Positions 53,498 to 63,531 of a stretch of 64,000 bases of DNA are shown in pieces. This DNA comes from Streptomyces pseudovenezuelae (GTDB lineage: Bacteria; Actinomycetota; Actinomycetes; Streptomycetales; Streptomycetaceae), in the NCBI RefSeq assembly GCF_001513955.1, contig NZ_KQ948145.1:152212-216211 (forward strand), read 5' to 3'. Position numbers and translations under genes: made by a program. Under the pieces are notes generated by a model, which had not been told where the DNA came from, did no database searches, and worked only from the letters and a program-made list of their open reading frames with translations. Numbering within the stretch: the first letter of the stretch is position 1; each line of letters starts with the position of its first letter.

Positions 53498-54868
53498 TCA
53501 CCTGGGCACGGGCCTGACCAGCAGCCGGTTCGGCCGCAGGGTGATGCCCGGCCGGGGGGTGTCGTCGGAACCGGTCACCTGCTCGAAGCGGTACTTCCGG
53601 GCCAGCGCCGCCGTGAGCAGCGTCAGCTGGGCCATCGAGAAGTGGTCGCTCGGGCACTTCCGGTTGCCGGTGCTGAACGGGCTCATGGCGTGTTTCGGAA
53701 CCGCTTTGGCCCGCTCCGGACTCCAGCGCAGCGGGTCGAACACCGCGCTGTCGTCGAAGGACTTCGCGTCGCGCTGGATCGCGTACGGACTGTAGACGAT
53801 GTCGGCTCCGGCCGGAATGCGATAGCCACCGAGTTCGGTGTCCCGTACCGCCCGACGCGTCAATATCCATACCGCGGGCCACAAACGCATGGTCTCGACC
53901 ACTACATAGTTCGTGTAGCTGAGCGACCGTACGTCCTCGAATGCCACAGGACGGCCACCGGTGACCGATTCGACTTCCGCGCACACCTTGTCCGCGTGGT
54001 CCGGGTGTTCCGCGAGCACCTGAAGCAGCCACATGATCGTGGACGCGACGGTTTCGCCGCCGGGGGTGAGTATCGCGACCACCTGGTCGTGGATCTCCTG
54101 TTCCCCGATGGGGTCGCCATTCGCATCCTTCGCCTCCAGCAATGCCGTCAGCAAATCGTCCGGCTTTTGACCGGATGCCCGGCGTTCGGCGACGATCTCG
54201 TCGACCACCCGATGCAGATCGGCCAACGCGCGGTTGAATGCGAGGTTGGCCGGCAGCGGCAGCTTGTACAGCGGCCCCGCGGGTATCACCATCCGCCGGT
54301 ACATCCCCCGGAAGACGGTCGTGAGGGCGACGCACAGCCGCTCGGCGCGCTCGTCCATGTAGTCGCCGCGCAGCAGACAGCGGGCCGCTATGCGCACGGC
54401 GACCCGGAAGGACTCCAGGGTGGCGTCGACCGTCTCGCCGGGCTGCCAGCGCTCGGCCAGCGCCTGTGCCTCCTCCTCCATGATCGGCCCGTACGCCGGT
54501 ATCGCGTCGAGCCGGAACGCGGGCTGGATGATGCGCCGTTGACGCCGGTGCTGCGGGCCGTTGGCGGTGGCCACACCCTCCTTGCCGACCAGCCCCTCCA
54601 GGGACTCCCACAGCGGTCCGGCGATGATGAAGTCGGGGTTGAGGGCCACGGCTCCGGTCAGTTCCGGGGTGGTGGGCGCGTACACCGTCTTGGGGCCGAG
54701 CCGCAGGCGTACGACCTCGCCGTGCCGTCGCAGCCCGGCCAGGAAGCTCAGCGGATCACGGGCCAGACGCAGGCCGTGGCCGAGGACGGGAACGCCCCCG
54801 CCCGCGAGCGGCGGCTCACCCGGCTCGGGAGCCACCATGGCGTCGGTTTTCACGGATTCGACGGTCAT
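53498..54868 (-). CDS. cytochrome P450 CYP170A1-type (albaflavenone biosynthesis)
   Basis: 456 residues. P450 fold: I-helix [15 protein letters not shown] (the acid/alcohol pair reads GGETVAS), ExxR as VVETMRLWP, and the heme Cys in [17 protein letters not shown] near the C-terminus. In S. coelicolor CYP170A1 oxidises epi-isozizaene to albaflavenol and albaflavenone. ATG 54868 overlaps the terpene synthase stop (ATGA), so the pair is translationally coupled. Confidence 0.93.
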   Translation of the reverse strand: MTVESVKTDAMVAPEPGEPPLAGGGVPVLGHGLRLARDPLSFLAGLRRHGEVVRLRLGPKTVYAPTTPELTGAVALNPDFIIAGPLWESLEGLVGKEGVATANGPQHRRQRRIIQPAFRLDAIPAYGPIMEEEAQALAERWQPGETVDATLESFRVAVRIAARCLLRGDYMDERAERLCVALTTVFRGMYRRMVIPAGPLYKLPLPANLAFNRALADLHRVVDEIVAERRASGQKPDDLLTALLEAKDANGDPIGEQEIHDQVVAILTPGGETVASTIMWLLQVLAEHPDHADKVCAEVESVTGGRPVAFEDVRSLSYTNYVVVETMRLWPAVWILTRRAVRDTELGGYRIPAGADIVYSPYAIQRDAKSFDDSAVFDPLRWSPERAKAVPKHAMSPFSTGNRKCPSDHFSMAQLTLLTAALARKYRFEQVTGSDDTPRPGITLRPNRLLVRPVPR

Positions 54869-55950
54869 TTCTCACCTGCCGCTTCGTTGTTGACGTACGG
54901 GGGCGTGGACCGGTCGTCCCAGCTGTCGACCATGTAACGGCCGGACTCGTGGTGGAACCAGTAGACGGTGCTGAACCAGTTGCGCATATTGCGGACACAG
55001 GCCCGGACGGCTGTGCTCAGTTCCTTTCCGCGCACGGTGCCGTCGTCGAGACTGTCGGCGAAACGGAGGGCATCGGACTCGGCCACGAGGAATGCGTCCA
55101 CGCATTTGCCGATCAGCCGCCGCATTTCCCGGATCGCCTCTTCGAGGGTCAGCCCCTCGTGCTTGATGAGACTGATGCCGAGATTGTGGACCTCGTCCCC
55201 CGCGATCTCCTTGGGAAGCGAACAGAGGTCGTTGTACCAGGCGGCGAATTCCTGGCTCAGCAGGGCCGCCCGCCGGAATGCCGGGTTTTTTCGCACCCCG
55301 TCCGGGAGTTCGCATCCCGCACTCGGCTCCAGCAGATCCGTCCAGATCCAGTGCGCGAAAGTGAGGCGGCGCAGGGCCAGGTATTCCTCGACCGTGGGGA
55401 CGACTCCCCTGCTGCGATTGCGGAATTCCCGGTCGTACGCCTCGATCACCTCGTGGAAGTGCCCGGCGAACCGGGTGTTCCAGGTCTGCGGCAGGAACGA
55501 GTACAGCCGCACCATGCAGTCGGCGAAGGCGGCGACCAGCGGATCCTCGTGGTGCAGATGATCCCGCGGGGAGTCGAGCGCCGCGTGCAACCGGAACCTC
55601 AGCCGCCGCCACGCGCCGGGGCGGCGGTGGACGATGTCACGGTCGTGCCGGTCGTCCCAGACGAAGAACCACGCGCTGTAGTCCGCTATCGCCTGGAGGA
55701 CCTCGTCGGGGGCGCCGAGGTAGTACCCCGCCATCAGGTCCGTGTAGCACAGTCCGTCGGCATATTCGGTCACCTTGTCCGCCGGCATGAGCCGTTTTTC
55801 CAGAAGCCAGGTGCGCGTCTTCTCCTGGAGCCTGGGCCAATACGGATGCAGTTGCCTGGGAAACGCTGCCTCGATCACCGGGAGAGAGAGCGACGGTGGA
55901 ACCGCGATCGCCGTCGGCGTCGATGTGGTGCTGTGTGGGAAAGCAGGCAC
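54865..55950 (-). CDS. epi-isozizaene synthase
   Basis: 361 residues from GTG 55950 (RBS GGAAGGGG), the same length as the S. coelicolor enzyme. Class I terpene synthase: first Asp-rich motif DDRHD (starting near residue 99) and NSE triad NDLCSLPKE near residue 240, plus the C-terminal [20 protein letters not shown] signature. Cyclises farnesyl diphosphate to epi-isozizaene. Two-gene cluster with CYP170A1. Confidence 0.96.
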   Translation of the reverse strand: MPAFPHSTTSTPTAIAVPPSLSLPVIEAAFPRQLHPYWPRLQEKTRTWLLEKRLMPADKVTEYADGLCYTDLMAGYYLGAPDEVLQAIADYSAWFFVWDDRHDRDIVHRRPGAWRRLRFRLHAALDSPRDHLHHEDPLVAAFADCMVRLYSFLPQTWNTRFAGHFHEVIEAYDREFRNRSRGVVPTVEEYLALRRLTFAHWIWTDLLEPSAGCELPDGVRKNPAFRRAALLSQEFAAWYNDLCSLPKEIAGDEVHNLGISLIKHEGLTLEEAIREMRRLIGKCVDAFLVAESDALRFADSLDDGTVRGKELSTAVRACVRNMRNWFSTVYWFHHESGRYMVDSWDDRSTPPYVNNEAAGEK

Positions 55951-56169
55951 GAACAAACCCCTTCCAGCCGCCAGTTGGCGCACGCCCCCGCGCTGAACCG
56001 GGCGTGCGCCGTTGCGTATCCCCGCACTTCCCATTCAGCACCACAACTGACCATTCTGGGAACGGATTTGCTTCATTCACTACCCCACGGTGTCGAGATT
56101 CTCCCCATGTGTGACCCGAACCGGATCACTAAGTGAGCAGATCCGATCGAACGTGCGACGCACACGCGA

Positions 56170-56209
56170 ACGGCGCCTGTTCGGGGAGTGATTCCTGAAC
56201 AGGCGCCGT
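56170..56209 (-). terminator. hairpin terminator of def
   Basis: 13-bp perfect stem (ACGGCGCCTGTTC 56170-56182 with 56197-56209), 14-base loop. Lies 22 bases past the def stop on the minus strand and upstream of the terpene synthase leader. Confidence 0.85.
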
Positions 56210-56230
56210 GCGGGCGGGGGTGGTGGGACG

Positions 56231-56881
56231 TCAGTCGTTGGCGACCACGGGGTAGCGGGGCTCGTTCTCGGCCATCTGCCGCAGCGCGTCCTTGCGTTCA
56301 CGCTTGGAGAGACGGTCGATGTACAGGTAGCCGTACAGGTGGTCGGTCTCGTGCTGCAGACAGCGGGCGAAGTAGCCGGTGCCGCGGACCTTGACCGGGT
56401 TGCCCTTCTCATCCTGCCCGGTGACCTCGGCGTAGTCGGGACGGGCGAGCGGGGCGTACGCGGTGGGCACCGACAGACAGCCCTCGTTGCTCTCGTCCAG
56501 CTGGCGCCGGTCGGCGGGCAGGTCCACGAGCTTCGGGTTGCAGACGACACCGACGTGCCGCTTGCCCTCGTCGTCCTGGCAGTCGTACACGAAGACCTTC
56601 AGGTCGACACCGATCTGGTTGGCGGCGAGGCCGACGCCCTCGGCGGTGCGCTGGCTGGCGAACATGTCCGCGACGAGCTGGTCCAGCTCCTCGCCGAACT
56701 CGGTGACGTCCTTGCACTCCTTGTGCAGCACGGGGTTCCCGACGACGGTGATGGGCCGCGAGGTGCCGCGCTCACGCCAGGCGTTCTCCCGCTCCTCGGC
56801 GTCCTCGGTGTCGATGACGAACCCCTCGTCGTCGACGGGGAGCACGCCCGCGTGCTGCTGATCGGTGTCCTGCTGGGCCAT
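56231..56881 (-). CDS. def: peptide deformylase
   Basis: 216 residues. Three catalytic motifs: [10 protein letters not shown] (residues about 83-92), NEGCLSVP with the metal-ligand Cys, and QHETDHLYG (HExxH). Removes the formyl group from nascent peptides in the cytosol. The N-terminal 40 residues are an acidic extension typical of actinobacterial type I enzymes. Transcribed alone, with a downstream hairpin. Confidence 0.97.
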   Translation of the reverse strand: MAQQDTDQQHAGVLPVDDEGFVIDTEDAEERENAWRERGTSRPITVVGNPVLHKECKDVTEFGEELDQLVADMFASQRTAEGVGLAANQIGVDLKVFVYDCQDDEGKRHVGVVCNPKLVDLPADRRQLDESNEGCLSVPTAYAPLARPDYAEVTGQDEKGNPVKVRGTGYFARCLQHETDHLYGYLYIDRLSKRERKDALRQMAENEPRYPVVAND

Positions 56882-56944
56882 GACCGACGTATGCCTTCCT
56901 CAACAAAAACTGGGGGAGCTGCTGATACAGGGTAAGGGGATCGC

Positions 56945-57005
56945 GCCCCTCAGGGGCGCGGGGAACTGCGCGACCAGCCACAGCGGACCCGCAGCCGAAC
57001 AACGA
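56945..57005. repeat. dispersed intergenic element, short form
   Basis: CCCCTCAGGGGCGCGGGG, then AACTGCGCGACCAGCCACAG, then CGGACCCGCAGCCGAAC. It shares blocks with the copies at 5657 and 5843. It lies between the def and TPR-protein genes. Confidence 0.75.
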
Positions 57006-57006
57006 C

Positions 57007-57987
57007 CTAGCAGACCTCTTCCAAATCCCGCCAGTCACGAGAATCCGGGCTGTCCGCAACCCACCCGTCCAACAACCCCCGAACCAGCGAAGCCGGCGCA
57101 GCCACCCCGCACTCCCGCTCCGGCACCCACAACTGCCCGTCCGTCCGATGCCCCAGCGGCCCGGGATGCCCCGGCTCACTGTGATCGTGCGGATCGAGAT
57201 GCTCCCCGTCGCCCTCGTCCGACGGCATCCGCGACTCGGAGCACATCCGGCACAGCAGCCGTACGGAGGACGACCAGTCCTCGGCGGCGAACCCGGCGTC
57301 GGCGGCGAGCTGCTCCAGCGCGTCCCGGTCCGCCTCGGTGGCCGCCTCCAGCAGCACCACCCAGGTCGGCACCGGCGAAGGCGCCCACAGCTCGATCTCG
57401 TCGAACACGGGGTAGGCGTGGCCCGCCGCGGTGGTCCGCTCGCCGTGCGGCACCCCGTCGTGCAGCACGACCTCGCCCCAGCGCCGCCCGGAGGACGGCA
57501 GCGGGATGGACAGCACCTCAATGCGGGCGGGGTCGAGCCGCCGCCCCCACACCACCTCGGCCTCGCCCTCGGGAGACAGCCGTACGGCGGCGCTGCCGAG
57601 GTCCATGCCGAGCGGCTCACCGGCCGCGGTCGCCCCTCCCGGCACCCGCAGTCCGTACGCCTGCCAGGCCCGCCGGGCCAGCGGCCAGTCCTGGAGCGCG
57701 GTCGCGGCGATGCCGACGTTCCACCAGTCGGGCGCCCCGGTCTCCCGGTCGAGCAGCGCCACGGCACGCAGCCCCGCGGCCCGCGCCTGCTCCCAGTCGT
57801 GCCGGAACTTGTGCAGGAGCGCGAGGTTGAACCAGGACTCGGACAGCCACGGCTCCAGGTCCGCGGCACGTGTCAGCAGCGCGCCCGCGTCCTCGTACCG
57901 GCCGTCGCCGATCAGCGTGAACGCGCGGTCCGTGGCCTGCCGCCAGGAGGCGGAGGGCCGGTGCCGTCCCTTGCCGAAGATCCTCAC
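57007..57987 (-). CDS. TPR-like repeat protein
   Basis: 326 residues from GTG 57987 (MRIFGKGRHRPS). N-terminal tetratricopeptide-like helices (residues about 20-110: RAFTLIGDGRYEDAGALLTR, LAARRAWQAYG type), then a folded alpha/beta segment, Trp- and Cys-containing (LLCRMCSESRMPSDEGDGEH), and a C-terminal helix. No catalytic motif. Cytosolic scaffold-like; no assigned role. Isolated gene, followed by a dispersed repeat. Confidence 0.8.
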   Translation of the reverse strand: MRIFGKGRHRPSASWRQATDRAFTLIGDGRYEDAGALLTRAADLEPWLSESWFNLALLHKFRHDWEQARAAGLRAVALLDRETGAPDWWNVGIAATALQDWPLARRAWQAYGLRVPGGATAAGEPLGMDLGSAAVRLSPEGEAEVVWGRRLDPARIEVLSIPLPSSGRRWGEVVLHDGVPHGERTTAAGHAYPVFDEIELWAPSPVPTWVVLLEAATEADRDALEQLAADAGFAAEDWSSSVRLLCRMCSESRMPSDEGDGEHLDPHDHSEPGHPGPLGHRTDGQLWVPERECGVAAPASLVRGLLDGWVADSPDSRDWRDLEEVC

Positions 57988-58091
57988 GATTCCCGCCTGC
58001 CGGTTCCGTCGAGTGGGCTGGCTGTGCCCCCGGACACCCTCTCTCTCGCATCCAACCACGTGTGCTCGGAAGGGCGCTCATTACCCATGGG

Positions 58092-59351
58092 TTACCCCGT
58101 CACGGGCGAGGTCAGACAGTCTCTCGACAGTACCCGGGCCAGCGCCTCCACGACCTCCGGAGCGTAGTCCCCCGCGGTGCCCAGGCGCAGCTCCTCCAGC
58201 GCGGTCAGTGGCCCGCCCGGTCCGGCGTCCCGCGCCTTCTCCTCGTAGGCGTTGACGGCCCGTACGATCCGCGCGGCCGGCGGCTGCTCCCGGCAGGGGT
58301 CGGCCTGCCGTTCCACGACCACGGCGACGGCCGCGTCGACGCCCGTCTGCCGTACGACGGCCCCGCCGAGCAGCGCGATGCGGCGCTGCTCGGCGAGGGG
58401 CAGGACGGCGGTGGCGCCCGCGGGCACCGGGTCGACGAGGCTGAGCTGGCCGATGTCGTGCATGAGGGCGGCGTACTCCAGGACGGTGAGCTCGGGCCGG
58501 GACATCCCCAGTTCGCGCCCGACCTCCCGGCTGAGCGCGGCGACCCTGCGAGCGTGCCCGGCGGGGGTGTACCCGGCGATCTCGGTGGCACGGGCGAGGG
58601 AGGCGATGGTCTGCCGGTAGGTGGAGCGGACCGCGGCGTACCGGCGGACGGAGAGCTGGGTGAGCAGCAGCGGCACCGAGAACACGGGCAGCGCCCACAG
58701 TCCCGCGACGGCCACCGCGAGCGCCATCACGGCCCCGGTGGCGACGACGGCGGACCCGATGCCGAGCAGGGCCCGCAGTTCGTCCCGGAGCAGGGGGCCG
58801 AAGGGCCAGCGGGTGCGGGAGTGCGCGAGGGCGGCCGCGAGCACGGCGTCGCACAGCGCGGTCAGCGAGAGCAGGGCGAGCAGGAGCAGGGCGTAGGCGG
58901 GGCCGTCCCACCGGGTGAACGTGCCCTGGTTGTACAGGGGTTGGAAGCACACGGCGGCGAAGCCGACGGTGAGGACGCGACGGGCGAGCTGGTCGGCGGT
59001 GGGGCCCTGTCCGCGTCCCACGTGGGGCACGCTGCCGACGAGGGAGGCGGCGAGGACGACGGTGACGACCTGGGCGGCGCCGTGATGCGTGGGCGCACCG
59101 GCGTTCTCGCCGAGCAGGGCGTACGAGAGCGCCCCGGCGGCACCGAGCGGGGCGGCCTCCCTGACGTGGGGGCCGCTGCGGCGGTTGAGTTCACCGACGG
59201 TGATCAGCACGCCGAAGGCGAGGGCGGTGCCGCGCTCCTCAAGGCCGGTCCACAGGACGCAGCCGAGGGCGCCGAGGGCGAGGAGGAGGGCGCAGCCGTG
59301 GACGAGGGCGAGAAGCGGCGGGGGCCGGCGGGACGTCCTGGACGCGCTCAC
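58092..59351 (-). CDS. membrane protein with degenerate HD domain
   Basis: 419 residues from GTG 59351, overlapping the stop of the upstream HD-GYP gene (GTGA). Residues about 10-225 hold six or more hydrophobic helices. Residues about 235-400 hold an HD domain with H..HD (GHARRVAALSREVGRELGMS, EYAALMHDIGQLSLVDPVPA) but without the HHE..DGSGYP motif of its neighbour (there it reads VVVERQADP). It may bind without hydrolysing c-di-GMP or be a sensor partner of the first protein. Confidence 0.82.
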   Translation of the reverse strand: MSASRTSRRPPPLLALVHGCALLLALGALGCVLWTGLEERGTALAFGVLITVGELNRRSGPHVREAAPLGAAGALSYALLGENAGAPTHHGAAQVVTVVLAASLVGSVPHVGRGQGPTADQLARRVLTVGFAAVCFQPLYNQGTFTRWDGPAYALLLLALLSLTALCDAVLAAALAHSRTRWPFGPLLRDELRALLGIGSAVVATGAVMALAVAVAGLWALPVFSVPLLLTQLSVRRYAAVRSTYRQTIASLARATEIAGYTPAGHARRVAALSREVGRELGMSRPELTVLEYAALMHDIGQLSLVDPVPAGATAVLPLAEQRRIALLGGAVVRQTGVDAAVAVVVERQADPCREQPPAARIVRAVNAYEEKARDAGPGGPLTALEELRLGTAGDYAPEVVEALARVLSRDCLTSPVTG

Positions 59352-60664
59352 CGGCGTACCCCGTGGCGTCCCGCGACGGTCGGCCGGGGATGCGGCACCC
59401 CGGTCCCGTCCGTCTCGTCGGCCGTGACCGCCGGGTGCCAGCCGTGCCGGGCCAGGGCGCGGGCGAGGGCCGTGACCATCCGCGGGTCGAACTGGCTGCC
59501 CGCGCACTTCTCCAGCTCCTCCAGCGCGGCGCCGACGGGCCGGGCCCGCCGGTAGGAGCGGGTGGACGTCATGGCGTCGAAGGCGTCGGCCACGGCCACC
59601 ACCCGTGCCGACTCCGGGATCTGTCCGCCCATCAGCCCGTACGGGTATCCGCTCCCGTCCAGCCGTTCGTGGTGGTGCAGGACGGCGGCCCTGGCCTCCC
59701 CGAGGAAGGAGATGCCCCGGACCATCTCGTGCCCGTACTCGGGATGCAGCTCGATGACCCGCCGCTCCTCGGGGGTCAGCGGGCCGTCCTTCCTGAGCAG
59801 CCGCGTCGGCACCCCGAGCTTGCCCACGTCGTGCAGGATTCCGGCGAACCGCAGCACCTCGGTCCGGTCGTCGTCCATGCCGAGCTCCCGCGCGATCATC
59901 ATCGACGCCTGTCCCACCCGCTCGCTGTGCCCGCGCGTGTACTCGTCCTTGATGTCGACGGCCTGCACCAGCGCCCGGATGGTGGCCTGGTGGGCGGCCC
60001 GCTCCCGGTGGTACTGCGCGAACACCCACCACGACACGTACATCGGCAGCAGCACGAGCAGCGCGGCGACCGGGCCGTAGGGACTGCGCCACAGCACGGC
60101 CATCATGAGTCCGGCCAACCCGTGCACGGCGACGGGCCCGAGGGAGCGGAGAAACAGGCCGTGCCAGGCCCGTCGTGCCGGCATCCGCTCGGCGAGAACC
60201 AGGATCCCCCCGTCCAGCATGCTCAGCACCAGGCAGAGCACGAGCACCGCGACCCCGGCCGGGGCCAGCGCGTACGGGAAGTCGGATGCCACGACCGCGT
60301 CCCGGCCGCCCATCGCCCAGTGCACCCGCGCGGCCGCCCACACGCTCACCGCGAGCTGGGCGGCCCGCCAGAGCCGGCGCAGCCCGCGCGGGCGCCGCTC
60401 GACCGGGGACAGCAGCGCCCCCGGCAGGGCCACGAGGGCGGCGGCCGGGGGCGGCAGCAGAAAGACGCCGGCGAGCAGGACGGGATGGAAGGTCCCGGCG
60501 AACCGCCACCGGGCGGCGGCCCGCTCGCATCCGGCGGACAGCGCGGCCAGCAGCGCGAGCTCCCACCAGGAGGTGCGGACGGACGGCAGCGGCAGCAGAC
60601 AGAGCAGTGCGGCTACGGCGACGCAGGCGACGTACGCACGCGCGCGTGCCGGTACCGCCTCCAT
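59348..60664 (-). CDS. membrane-anchored HD-GYP domain phosphodiesterase
   Basis: 438 residues. Residues about 1-205 have about seven to eight hydrophobic segments. The C-terminal half has a complete HD-GYP domain: GHSERVGQASMMIARELGMD, ILHDVGKLGVPTRLL and HHHERLDGSGYPYGLMGGQI, then VADAFDAMTSTRSYR. Expected to hydrolyse cyclic di-GMP at the cytosolic face. Most Streptomyces c-di-GMP work concerns GGDEF/EAL proteins, so HD-GYP members are less studied. Coupled to the next gene. Confidence 0.92.
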   Translation of the reverse strand: MEAVPARARAYVACVAVAALLCLLPLPSVRTSWWELALLAALSAGCERAAARWRFAGTFHPVLLAGVFLLPPPAAALVALPGALLSPVERRPRGLRRLWRAAQLAVSVWAAARVHWAMGGRDAVVASDFPYALAPAGVAVLVLCLVLSMLDGGILVLAERMPARRAWHGLFLRSLGPVAVHGLAGLMMAVLWRSPYGPVAALLVLLPMYVSWWVFAQYHRERAAHQATIRALVQAVDIKDEYTRGHSERVGQASMMIARELGMDDDRTEVLRFAGILHDVGKLGVPTRLLRKDGPLTPEERRVIELHPEYGHEMVRGISFLGEARAAVLHHHERLDGSGYPYGLMGGQIPESARVVAVADAFDAMTSTRSYRRARPVGAALEELEKCAGSQFDPRMVTALARALARHGWHPAVTADETDGTGVPHPRPTVAGRHGVRR

Positions 60665-60776
60665 GTCGCCCCTCCAGCCGAGTCCGCACAGTCGCGAGGA
60701 GCGTAGGACGGCGAGGGGAGGCGGCGCGGGGTGATCACCTGCTGATTAGCACGTTCGAGTGAACGGCGATCGCGGC

Positions 60777-61088
60777 TCAGGACTCCTGCGGAGTCACCGG
60801 CGAGGCGGTCACGTCGTGTTCGGGCACGGCCTGGCCCGAGCGGATCAGATCGAGCCGCCCCAGGACCTTGGAGCGCAGGTCGCTGGGCACGTCGTCATGA
60901 CCGCAGCACCGCTTGACCAGCTTCTTCACGGCCTCTTCGAGGCCGTACTTCTCCAGACACGGCGAGCACTCGCTGAAGTGCTGCTTGAACTTGGCGCGAT
61001 CGACGTCCGGCATCTCGCTGTCGAGGAACTCGTAGAGATGATCGAGTACCTCACTGCAGTCCGTCTCGTGCGGCTCTCCGCAGCTCAT
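60777..61088 (-). CDS. rsrA: thiol-disulfide anti-sigma factor RsrA
   Basis: 103 residues, ZAS family. Cys3, His7, Cys11, His37, Cys41, Cys44 and the Cys61-Cys62 pair match the S. coelicolor zinc-binding and redox-sensing set. Reduced RsrA binds SigR; oxidation forms a disulfide, expels zinc and frees SigR. ATG overlaps the sigR stop (ATGA), so sigma and anti-sigma are made together. Confidence 0.98.
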   Translation of the reverse strand: MSCGEPHETDCSEVLDHLYEFLDSEMPDVDRAKFKQHFSECSPCLEKYGLEEAVKKLVKRCCGHDDVPSDLRSKVLGRLDLIRSGQAVPEHDVTASPVTPQES

Positions 61089-61768
61089 GAGCCCGAGCCT
61101 TTCGCTTCGTTCGACTCCCCGGCACCGGCCGGGACGAGCCCGCGCTCGCGCGCGTAGTCCTCCAACATGCCGCGCAGTTGACGGCGTCCGCGGTGCAGGC
61201 GGGACATCACCGTACCGATGGGTGTCCCCATGATGTCCGCGATCTCCTTGTACGCAAAGCCCTCTACGTCAGCGAGGTAGACGGCGATGCGGAATTCCTC
61301 GGGGATCGCCTGCAGCGCTTCCTTCACGTCCGAGTCGGGCAGGTGGTCGAGCGCCTGCGACTCGGCGGAGCGCAGGCCCGTCGACATGTGCGACTCGGCA
61401 CGCGCGAGCTGCCAGTCCTCGATCTCCTCGGCCGCGGAGCGCTGGGGTTCGCGCTGCTTCTTGCGGTACGAGTTGATGAACGTGTTGGTGAGGATCCGGT
61501 ACAGCCACGCCTTGAGGTTGGTCCCCTCACGGAACTGGTGGAAGGACGCGTACGCCTTGGCGTACGTCTCCTGCACCAGGTCTTCGGCGTCGGCGGGGTT
61601 GCGCGTCATGCGCAGCGCGGCCGAGTACATCTGGTCGAGGAATTCGAGCGCGTCCCGCTCGAAGCGCGCGGTGCGCTCCGCAGTCGACTCCGTGCTCGCG
61701 CCCTGGCCCTCGGGCTGCTCCGCCTGGCCGTTGTCGGTCCCTGCGTCGATCCCAGTGACCGGACCCAC
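61085..61768 (-). CDS. sigR: ECF sigma factor SigR (disulfide stress)
   Basis: 227 residues from GTG 61768 (reads [10 protein letters not shown]), the length of S. coelicolor SigR. Region 2 [20 protein letters not shown], region 4 [20 protein letters not shown], followed by [19 protein letters not shown]. The same frame opens upstream at ATG 61933 and adds exactly 55 residues (starting [11 protein letters not shown]), the length of the known unstable SigR' form made from the stress-induced promoter. The extension contains a Cys. Directs thiol homeostasis and proteolysis genes. Confidence 0.98.
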   Translation of the reverse strand: MGPVTGIDAGTDNGQAEQPEGQGASTESTAERTARFERDALEFLDQMYSAALRMTRNPADAEDLVQETYAKAYASFHQFREGTNLKAWLYRILTNTFINSYRKKQREPQRSAAEEIEDWQLARAESHMSTGLRSAESQALDHLPDSDVKEALQAIPEEFRIAVYLADVEGFAYKEIADIMGTPIGTVMSRLHRGRRQLRGMLEDYARERGLVPAGAGESNEAKGSGS

Positions 61769-61992
61769 CTCCTCAAGATTCCGGGCAGCAACGAAACCGG
61801 TGCCACCGGAATTGGAGGATAGACGACTACCCGTCCCGGCCGCCCCTCGAATAGGGGTGGTCTTGGCCGCATGCAGCACCGTCCAGTCCAGGTCAGCGCG
61901 ACTGCTGCGGCTCGGGCAGAAGGTCGAACCCATGCGGCGGACTTCCTCTCCTACGACGGTCGGCGCTGTTGTTCAGCGCTTCTGTCCGCCTC

Positions 61993-62018
61993 AACAGAGG
62001 TCCGCGGCTCAGCATTCC
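61993..62018 (-). promoter_or_regulatory. SigR-type promoter (sigRp2 equivalent)
   Basis: On the minus strand GGAAT (62018-62014), an 18-base spacer, then GTT (61995-61993): a perfect match to the SigR consensus GGAAT-N18-GTT. It lies about 60 bases before ATG 61933, so the induced transcript includes the SigR' start. It implies positive autoregulation. Confidence 0.9.
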
Positions 62019-62025
62019 CGGGCTT

Positions 62026-62664
62026 TCACTCCAGTGACCCGACCCACTTCACGACCGCGTCCGTGATGACCGTCACGGCCTCGTCCTGGGTGATCTCCGC
62101 CCGCTTCGGCACGGCGAAGCCGTGATCGCCGTAAGGCACCTCGACCAGTTCGAAGGACCCGGCCGGGAACTCCTGCGGCTTCCCGAACGGGTCGTTGCCG
62201 CCCTGTACGACCAGGGTGGGCACCCCGGATCCGAGCAGCTCGTCGGCGCGCGACTTCTCCGGCTTGCCGGGCGGGTGCAGCGGGAAGCTGAGGGCGAGCA
62301 CGGCACGGGCGCCCAGCTCGACGGCCGTACGGCAGGCGACACGGGCGCCGGCACTGCGCCCTCCGGAGATCACCGGCAGTCCCGGGTTCAGCAGGGCGGG
62401 CCAGATGCCCCGCCATCCCACGTCCAGCGTCTTCGGCGCGGGTGCGAGCTTCTTGCCGGCCACCCGCCAGGGCTGCTCGACGAGGGCGACGGTCACCGCG
62501 TGGTGCGGGAGGGCCGCGGCGAGGGCCCGGAGGTCGCGCGCCTCGACGCCGCCGCCCGCTCCATGGCTCACCGCCAGGACGAACCGTGCCCGCTCCGCCG
62601 TGTGCCAGGTGACGCGGGCGTCACCCGCGTCGGTGCCGATGATCTCGGAGGTCTCTTTGGTCAC
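62026..62664 (-). CDS. alpha/beta-hydrolase family protein (dienelactone-hydrolase/Tex30 type)
   Basis: 212 residues. Hydrolase fold: VLAVSHGAGGGVEARDLRAL (oxyanion region), nucleophile elbow GGRSAGARVACRTA (Ser within GRSAG), then PTLVVQGGNDPFG (acid Asp) and YGDHGFAVP (His). Close to KANL3/Tex30-like bacterial hydrolases. Substrate unknown. Its stop is only eight bases from the SigR promoter -35 region. Confidence 0.88.
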   Translation of the reverse strand: MTKETSEIIGTDAGDARVTWHTAERARFVLAVSHGAGGGVEARDLRALAAALPHHAVTVALVEQPWRVAGKKLAPAPKTLDVGWRGIWPALLNPGLPVISGGRSAGARVACRTAVELGARAVLALSFPLHPPGKPEKSRADELLGSGVPTLVVQGGNDPFGKPQEFPAGSFELVEVPYGDHGFAVPKRAEITQDEAVTVITDAVVKWVGSLE

Positions 62665-62665
62665 G

Positions 62666-63481
62666 TCAGAAGAGTGTGCCCTCTTCGGGACCGTCGAGCT
62701 CCTTCAGCAGCTCCGGCCCGTTGTTGCGCACGTTGCTGACGGCCGTGCTCACCGGATAGGCCCGCATCAGCCCCTCGGGCGGCGGCGCGAGCAGGGAGCG
62801 CAGGTCGTCGAGGTCGGTGCGGGACGGGTCGAGCCAGGTGTCCCAGCGGTCCGGGGTCAGCATCAGCGGCATCCGGGGGTGGATGTCGGCGAGGGTGCGC
62901 GGGCCGTCTGCCGGTGAGACCGCCAGCGGGCCCGTCTCCGCCTCGGTGGTGATCACGGAGCAGGTCGCCCACCAGGCCAGCGGGTGGTCGTCGGGCAGGG
63001 TCTTGTCCCGCCAGAACTCGTACAGCCCGGCCATCGCGAACACCGAGCCGTCGGCGGGCAGCACGAAGTAGGGCTGCTTGCGCGGCCGCTTCTTCTTCCC
63101 CTCGACCTCCAGCTCCCGCTCGCCGGTGCCGGTGACCCACTCGTAGTAGCCGTCGGCCGGGATGACGCAGCGGCGGGTGGCGAAGGCCCGCTTGTACGAC
63201 GGCTTCTCGTGCACGGTCTCCGCGCGCGCGTTGATCATCCGGGCCGCGCCCTCGGGGCTCTTCGACCAGCTCGGGACCAGGCCCCACTTCAGCTTCCGCA
63301 GCTGCCGAACCGGCCGCGGGTCCTCGGCGTCCTTGAGAGGACGGTCGAGGACGGCATAGACCTCCTTGGTCGGGGCCACGTTGTAGTCGGGCTCCAAGGT
63401 CTCCTCGGGCTGCCACTTCTCGATCTCAAAGATTCCTGCGAGATCCTCGGGCCCACGACTGGCTGCATACCGTCCGCACAT
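62666..63481 (-). CDS. SOS response-associated peptidase (YedK/HMCES family)
   Basis: 271 residues from ATG 63481 (MCGRYAASRG). After Met removal, Cys2 is the catalytic residue. Other family residues: NARAETVHEKPSYKRAF (Asn/Arg/Glu), GYYEWVTGTGE and the His in DIHPRMPLML. Forms a covalent cross-link with abasic sites in single-stranded DNA to protect them. The gene is divergent from the M50 peptidase gene, which starts 50 bases away. Confidence 0.96.
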   Translation of the reverse strand: MCGRYAASRGPEDLAGIFEIEKWQPEETLEPDYNVAPTKEVYAVLDRPLKDAEDPRPVRQLRKLKWGLVPSWSKSPEGAARMINARAETVHEKPSYKRAFATRRCVIPADGYYEWVTGTGERELEVEGKKKRPRKQPYFVLPADGSVFAMAGLYEFWRDKTLPDDHPLAWWATCSVITTEAETGPLAVSPADGPRTLADIHPRMPLMLTPDRWDTWLDPSRTDLDDLRSLLAPPPEGLMRAYPVSTAVSNVRNNGPELLKELDGPEEGTLF

Positions 63482-63531
63482 ACGTGCCACACTGCCAGAC
63501 TCCGTACGACGAGAGGGAGCCACCGGGAAAC

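Noticed and set aside
61085..61933. Treating the 61933 start as the only SigR start
   Set aside because: Region 2 begins well inside the 61768 start, and the 55-residue extension matches the known alternative SigR' form. Both are kept, with the shorter as primary.
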